Assembly (NCBI GenBank): GCA_963575745.1
Contig: CAUYUJ010017852.1
Coordinates: 191,863-217,862, forward strand
Direction: 5' to 3'
DNA from: Prorocentrum cordatum
Taxonomy: Eukaryota > Sar > Dinophyceae > Prorocentrales > Prorocentraceae
Length of the DNA: 26,000 bases
Part shown: piece after piece, positions 23,266 to 26,000 of the stretch
How positions within the stretch are numbered: position 1 is the first letter of the stretch
Layout of the letters: each line of letters opens with the position of its first letter
Notes under the pieces: model-generated
Database searches by the model: none
The model's input: only the letters and a program-made list of their open reading frames with translations
What the model was told of the DNA's origin: nothing
Program-made: the position numbers and the translations under genes

Positions 23266-23423
23266 CAGGAGGGGGAACACAGACACAATTGATCGTCGAT
23301 CCCCCAGAAAGTATGGGAAAGTAAGGGAAGTGTGGGGGGGGGGACGGAACTCTGGAAAACATGGGAAAATCTGGGATCTCTCGGATTTGTGTCTATTCGT
23401 TTGCATCTCCCTGGGCCCCTTGA
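23266..23423 (+). repeat. GGGAA-rich dispersed repeat, copy R3
   Basis: About 158 bp, starting CAGGAGGGGG and ending GGCCCCTTGA. It is more diverged in the middle (GGGACGGAACTCTGGAAAAC). It is flanked on both sides by a direct repeat of about 38 bp that touches its ends. Confidence 0.8.
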
Positions 23424-23460
23424 GTTCTGTCCACCCCCGGCAAGAGCAGCCAGGGAATTG
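23424..23460 (+). repeat. Direct repeat flanking R3, right copy
   Basis: GTTCTGTCCACCCCCGG then CAAGAGCAGCCAGGGAATTG, matching 23227-23265. It begins at the base after the last conserved base of R3. Confidence 0.65.
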
Positions 23461-23560
23461 GAGGTGTCGGGGGATGCTGCGGGAAACGGGTCCTGCGGGA
23501 AGCGGGTCCCGAGGTTTCTTCGCCGCCCTCGGGCTCTCGGGGCCCTCGACTCGGGCGAAG

Positions 23561-23708
23561 AGAGCTATGCACATGCACCGATCCTGGCAAGGTCCATCCT
23601 TGACCCAGGATCGGTGCATATGCCTTCCTGGCCAAGGTAGGAGGGCGTATGCACCGATCCTGGGCTCAGGATGGGCCTGGCCAGAATCGGTGTATGTGCA
23701 TAGTTCTC
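23561..23708. mobile_element. Inverted-repeat element with 28-bp ends and repeated ATGCACCGATCCTGG
   Basis: The left end GAGCTATGCACATGCACCGA (continuing TCCTGGC) and the right end (GCCAGAAT, then CGGTGTATGTGCATAGTTCTC) are inverted copies with about three mismatches. The GCACCGATCCTGG phrase appears again at about 23651-23663 and inverted as CCAGGATCGGTGC at 23607-23619, so the interior also folds. Confidence 0.7.
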
Positions 23709-24071
23709 TTTCCTCTATCGACAGGCGCCGGGACTGTCAGAAAACTGCTCGGGAGGAAGACTTGGCCCAGGGGGAAGGCCCCAGGGTCCAGCACCCGTGT
23801 CCCTCAGGACCCGTTTCCCTCGGGGGTGGACAGGACCCCAAACAGGGCTGTAGTGAATTGTGCGTTTTCGGTTCTCGAGATGGCGCCGTGGCCGTTCTTT
23901 TCCAGGCTTTCGCCCGCCAGGTTTGGGCCTCAGGTAGTTTTCACGAAACCACGTTCTACTAAAGGGGGGTCTGTCCATCCCCGATTCCCCAGGCTGACGA
24001 TGACCTGCGCGCCGCTCTCCCGACGCCTGCAACAGCATGATCCCTCGGATGGGACCGGGACGAGGATGCAG
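23709..24071. other. Unassigned sequence
   Basis: No gene or repeat is recognised. A short AG|GCGCCGGG site near 23723 and a TTTTCCAG|G site near 23910 could be acceptors, but no protein-like reading follows. Confidence 0.4.
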
Positions 24072-24238
24072 TCAAAAACCCTAATAAGGACGCGCGTGTT
24101 TGCTCAGGGTACCCTTGCGTCCTTGTTCTTCCTTGCTCTTGCGTCCTTGGGGTTTTCGTCGTCCGCCGCCCCAAAAATCCCAACTTCGGCTTCCAAGGGT
24201 CTTGCGTCCTTACCGCGCGTCCTTATTAGGGTTTTTGA
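24072..24238. mobile_element. MITE with perfect 25-bp inverted ends
   Basis: The first 25 bases (TCAAAAACCCTAATAAGGAC, then GCGCG) are the exact reverse complement of 24214-24238. The interior has four TTGCGTCCTT-type phrases. The length is 167 bp with no coding capacity. Part of a related sequence lies at 17683-17720. Perfect ends suggest a young insertion. The CCCTAA in each end recalls telomere repeats but is a single unit. Confidence 0.8.
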
Positions 24239-24250
24239 TTGTAAGTCTGG

Positions 24251-24297
24251 CCCAGAGCGCTCGGGAACTCTCTCGGAGCGTTCCAGAACGCTCTGAG
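24251..24297. repeat. Short hairpin
   Basis: CCAGAGCGCTCGGGAAC and GTTCCAGAACGCTCTG pair imperfectly around CTCTCGGAGC. It lies 13 bp after the preceding MITE. Confidence 0.5.
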
Positions 24298-24473
24298 AAG
24301 GCCGCGGCGCCCGAGACTCCGAGACATTCCAGAGCCGGCGGATCTCAGAGATTCTCGGTCTATCCTCGCCCAATGCTCTTCTCGTCCTGGCGTCGTCTTG
24401 AGGTAGCGAGAGGGCCAGCCTGGTGCACCGCGCGAGCATGCCGCGTCCCTGCAGCCGCCCCTCCGCCCTGATT

Positions 24474-24635
24474 CAGGAGGGAAACAAATACACAGACACA
24501 ATGAATCGTCGATTCCCAAAAAAATATGGGAAAATATGGGAAGCGGGGGGGAAGACAAAAACCCAGAAAACATAGGAAAATACAGGGAATCCTGTTCTTC
24601 GTGTCTATTCATTTGTGTGTCCCAGGGCCCCTTCA
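24474..24635 (+). repeat. GGGAA-rich dispersed repeat, copy R4
   Basis: About 162 bp, starting CAGGAGGGAAAC and ending GGCCCCTTCA. It is close to R1 through most of its length, for example GGGGGGGAAGACAAAAACCC and TTTGTGTGTCCCAGGG. Confidence 0.85.
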
Positions 24636-24808
24636 CTAATCCTGTGTCCCGAGCGGGAGTCGCTTGTTGCCCCTGCGAGCAGGGCCGGCAGAGGGGTCGC
24701 CGCCGGGTCGGACGTCTGATCACGCGGGTGGGCAGCCCACGAAATTTGGAGTGCAGCATCTCGGATGCAACTCCTGGAGGGTCAAATTCTGATGTTGCCC
24801 TGGTCCGA

Positions 24809-24898
24809 AGTCCGGCTTCATCCTATTGAATCCCGCTTAATCCCGTTCAATCCGACGTAATCCCACCTAATCCGGCTTAATCCCGCTTAATCCGAAGC
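24809..24898 (+). repeat. Minisatellite, 10-bp unit (AATCCCGCTT), 7 clear copies
   Basis: From 24829 the units are AATCCCGCTT, AATCCCGTTC, AATCCGACGT, AATCCCACCT, AATCCGGCTT, AATCCCGCTT and AATCCGAAGC, exactly 10 bp apart. Two degenerate units precede them. Confidence 0.9.
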
Positions 24899-24997
24899 CC
24901 ACTCTGGCGTAACAGCCCCGCAATGGATCTTAATCTTCTTACTCTCTCCTACGAAAACCTTCTAGTAATTGCCTCCTAAACAGCACGGTCACGGCAG

Positions 24998-25975
24998 GTT
25001 CGCGTCGCGTCGACGCGGCGGCGACCCCGCCGCGGGCCTTCAAGCTTGAGCGCCGCCAATGGCCCAGCGATCCGGCGATTGTCAAGCCGACGATCGTTCA
25101 TGTTCGAATGATCCGCGCGGTGGCGAAAAGCAAAGCCAGGGTCGTCACGACACGACTTTACCGTAGTAGAGCAAGGCGTCACCCCTTGGAGTACCACTAC
25201 CTCCTCCGGCCCTGTCTCCATTCCTTTATGTTATCTTGCGTTCCCCTGCAGTGACCGTTAGGTCTCGGGGGGGGGGCTTTGGTTTTCGGGCCGTTCCTCA
25301 GATCTAGGTCGGGGAAACTATTCGTTGCTGACCGAGTCTCGCTGCGGCCTGGAAGCCCCGTCGTTCGTTGTTCGTTGCTCCTCATGATAACACGATGGCT
25401 CTGCTCCGTCCCTAACTCTGCCCCTCTCTGCCTGATCGCTCCCCGCCAGGGGAGAGCAAAAGGGCCCCCGTGGGGAGGACGACCTCCGAGAGTGCTGGTC
25501 CCCTGTGACCCTGATCCTCGAGAAGGTTGGCTTCCAGAAGGCTCGCCTCCTGCGCGCGGCGGCGGCGGCTGGGGCGTAGTAGTACAGCCGGCACGAGGTT
25601 GAAGAACAGACTTGGTTTCTGATGTTGTACGGTGGTGGGTTCGTACTGTGTTCATGCGGCGGCGATCACGCTGCGGACGTGCAAGGTTGAACGCAGTCCG
25701 TGGCCCAGAATCGGCCACTAAAATTGGAACGAACTAGCGATCGTTACCAGCCTGGAACATATCCCTATCCCTATGCTGGGCATCTCCTCATCACGATGCC
25801 AATCTCAGGGACTCCCTTATTGCTTGAGGGCGCATCCTTAAGATTGTCGTCGCCTTTTGGCGTGTCAATCTTAGGGGGGATAAGTTCGAGGCCGTTAAGA
25901 TCGAAAAGCCGCCGATCGTCCCAAGGTTGAGCGACCCGCGCCGTGCCAGAAACCAACGCGCAGGTCGTCACGACG
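24998..25975 (-). repeat. Four diverged copies of a short repeat (60-75 bp) in the last kilobase
   Basis: Copies lie at about 25009-25070, 25085-25160, 25652-25712 and 25906-25975. On the minus strand the shared core is TCAACCTTG or a close variant, followed by ACG-TCG-CGGC. The second and fourth also share GTCGTGACGACC before a purine/pyrimidine-mixed spacer, and the first and third share TGGCC before the core and GTTCG further out. They are unevenly spaced. The minus strand can be read as Arg-rich peptides in all four, but no domain is recognised. The stretches between them (25166-25637 and 25713-25905) hold no recognised gene. Confidence 0.45.
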
Positions 25976-26000
25976 CGTACCCGCCGTACAGTGGAGACCC

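Noticed and set aside
24829-24898. Telomere-like repeat (TTAATCCC)
   Set aside because: The period is 10 bp and the bases vary; it does not match the TTTAGGG type expected for dinoflagellates.
25100-25125. tRNA T-loop-like GTTCGAAT
   Set aside because: The flanking bases do not form a T-arm stem, and no acceptor or anticodon arm could be drawn.

Overview
The window looks like nuclear DNA of a dinoflagellate with a GC-rich, repeat-dense genome. Four things point there. (1) A spliced-leader-like sequence, matching the conserved dinoflagellate leader (DinoSL) over the 13-nt core AGCCATTTTGGCT, lies in both LTRs of a retrotransposon. (2) The retrotransposon is a Ty1/copia element that carries a cytosine-methyltransferase-like domain, an unusual combination that has been described in dinoflagellates. 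(3) A cellular gene is visible only as exons of about 70 nt separated by an intron of about 5.9 kb, with AG|G acceptors and apparently non-canonical GA/GC donors. (4) The surroundings are packed with trinucleotide microsatellites and small foldback elements. The species cannot be read from the sequence. High GC and long introns would fit a Prorocentrum-like genome, but that is a guess. All comparisons were made by eye.

Layout. 1-2302: no gene recognised. 2303-2822: a 114-bp palindromic tandem repeat running into a small foldback element. 3050-3615: a dispersed repeat and a hairpin element. 3858-13200: a complete copia-type LTR retrotransposon of 9,333 bp with CCCCC target duplications, two identical 189-bp LTRs and an uninterrupted 3,047-codon gag-pol frame. 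The frame starts in the 5' LTR and stops in the 3' LTR. Domain order is Trp-rich N-terminus, gag, CCHC knuckle, aspartic protease, a segment whose natural reading frame is +1 (6389-7420), methyltransferase-like domain, integrase, RT, RNase H. 13277-13875: a GTC/GGC microsatellite. 14295-15430: repeats and a 220-bp CTC tract.

15535-15605 and 21475-21543 encode consecutive pieces of a circularly permuted GTPase of the LSG1/GNL1 family: PGKTRHIQTL...LCDCPG, then LVFPSVAATKAHL.... They join in frame across an intron filled with repeats. That intron contains a Cys-rich open frame on the opposite strand (16203-16705), which may be a nested gene or gene fragment. The earlier GTPase exons were not found. 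If they lie left of the window, the retrotransposon sits in an upstream intron of this gene.

15650-24640: at least four dispersed families recur. One has palindromic TIRs containing CTACAGG. One is a GTCGGCGGCGAGC hairpin family. One is a GGGAA-rich family of about 160 bp in four copies. One has TIRs of about 47 nt. There are also single elements such as 24072-24238, which has perfect 25-bp inverted ends. Several minisatellites (units of 7, 10 and 13 bp) and many microsatellites fill the rest. The last kilobase holds four diverged copies of a short repeat and no recognised gene.
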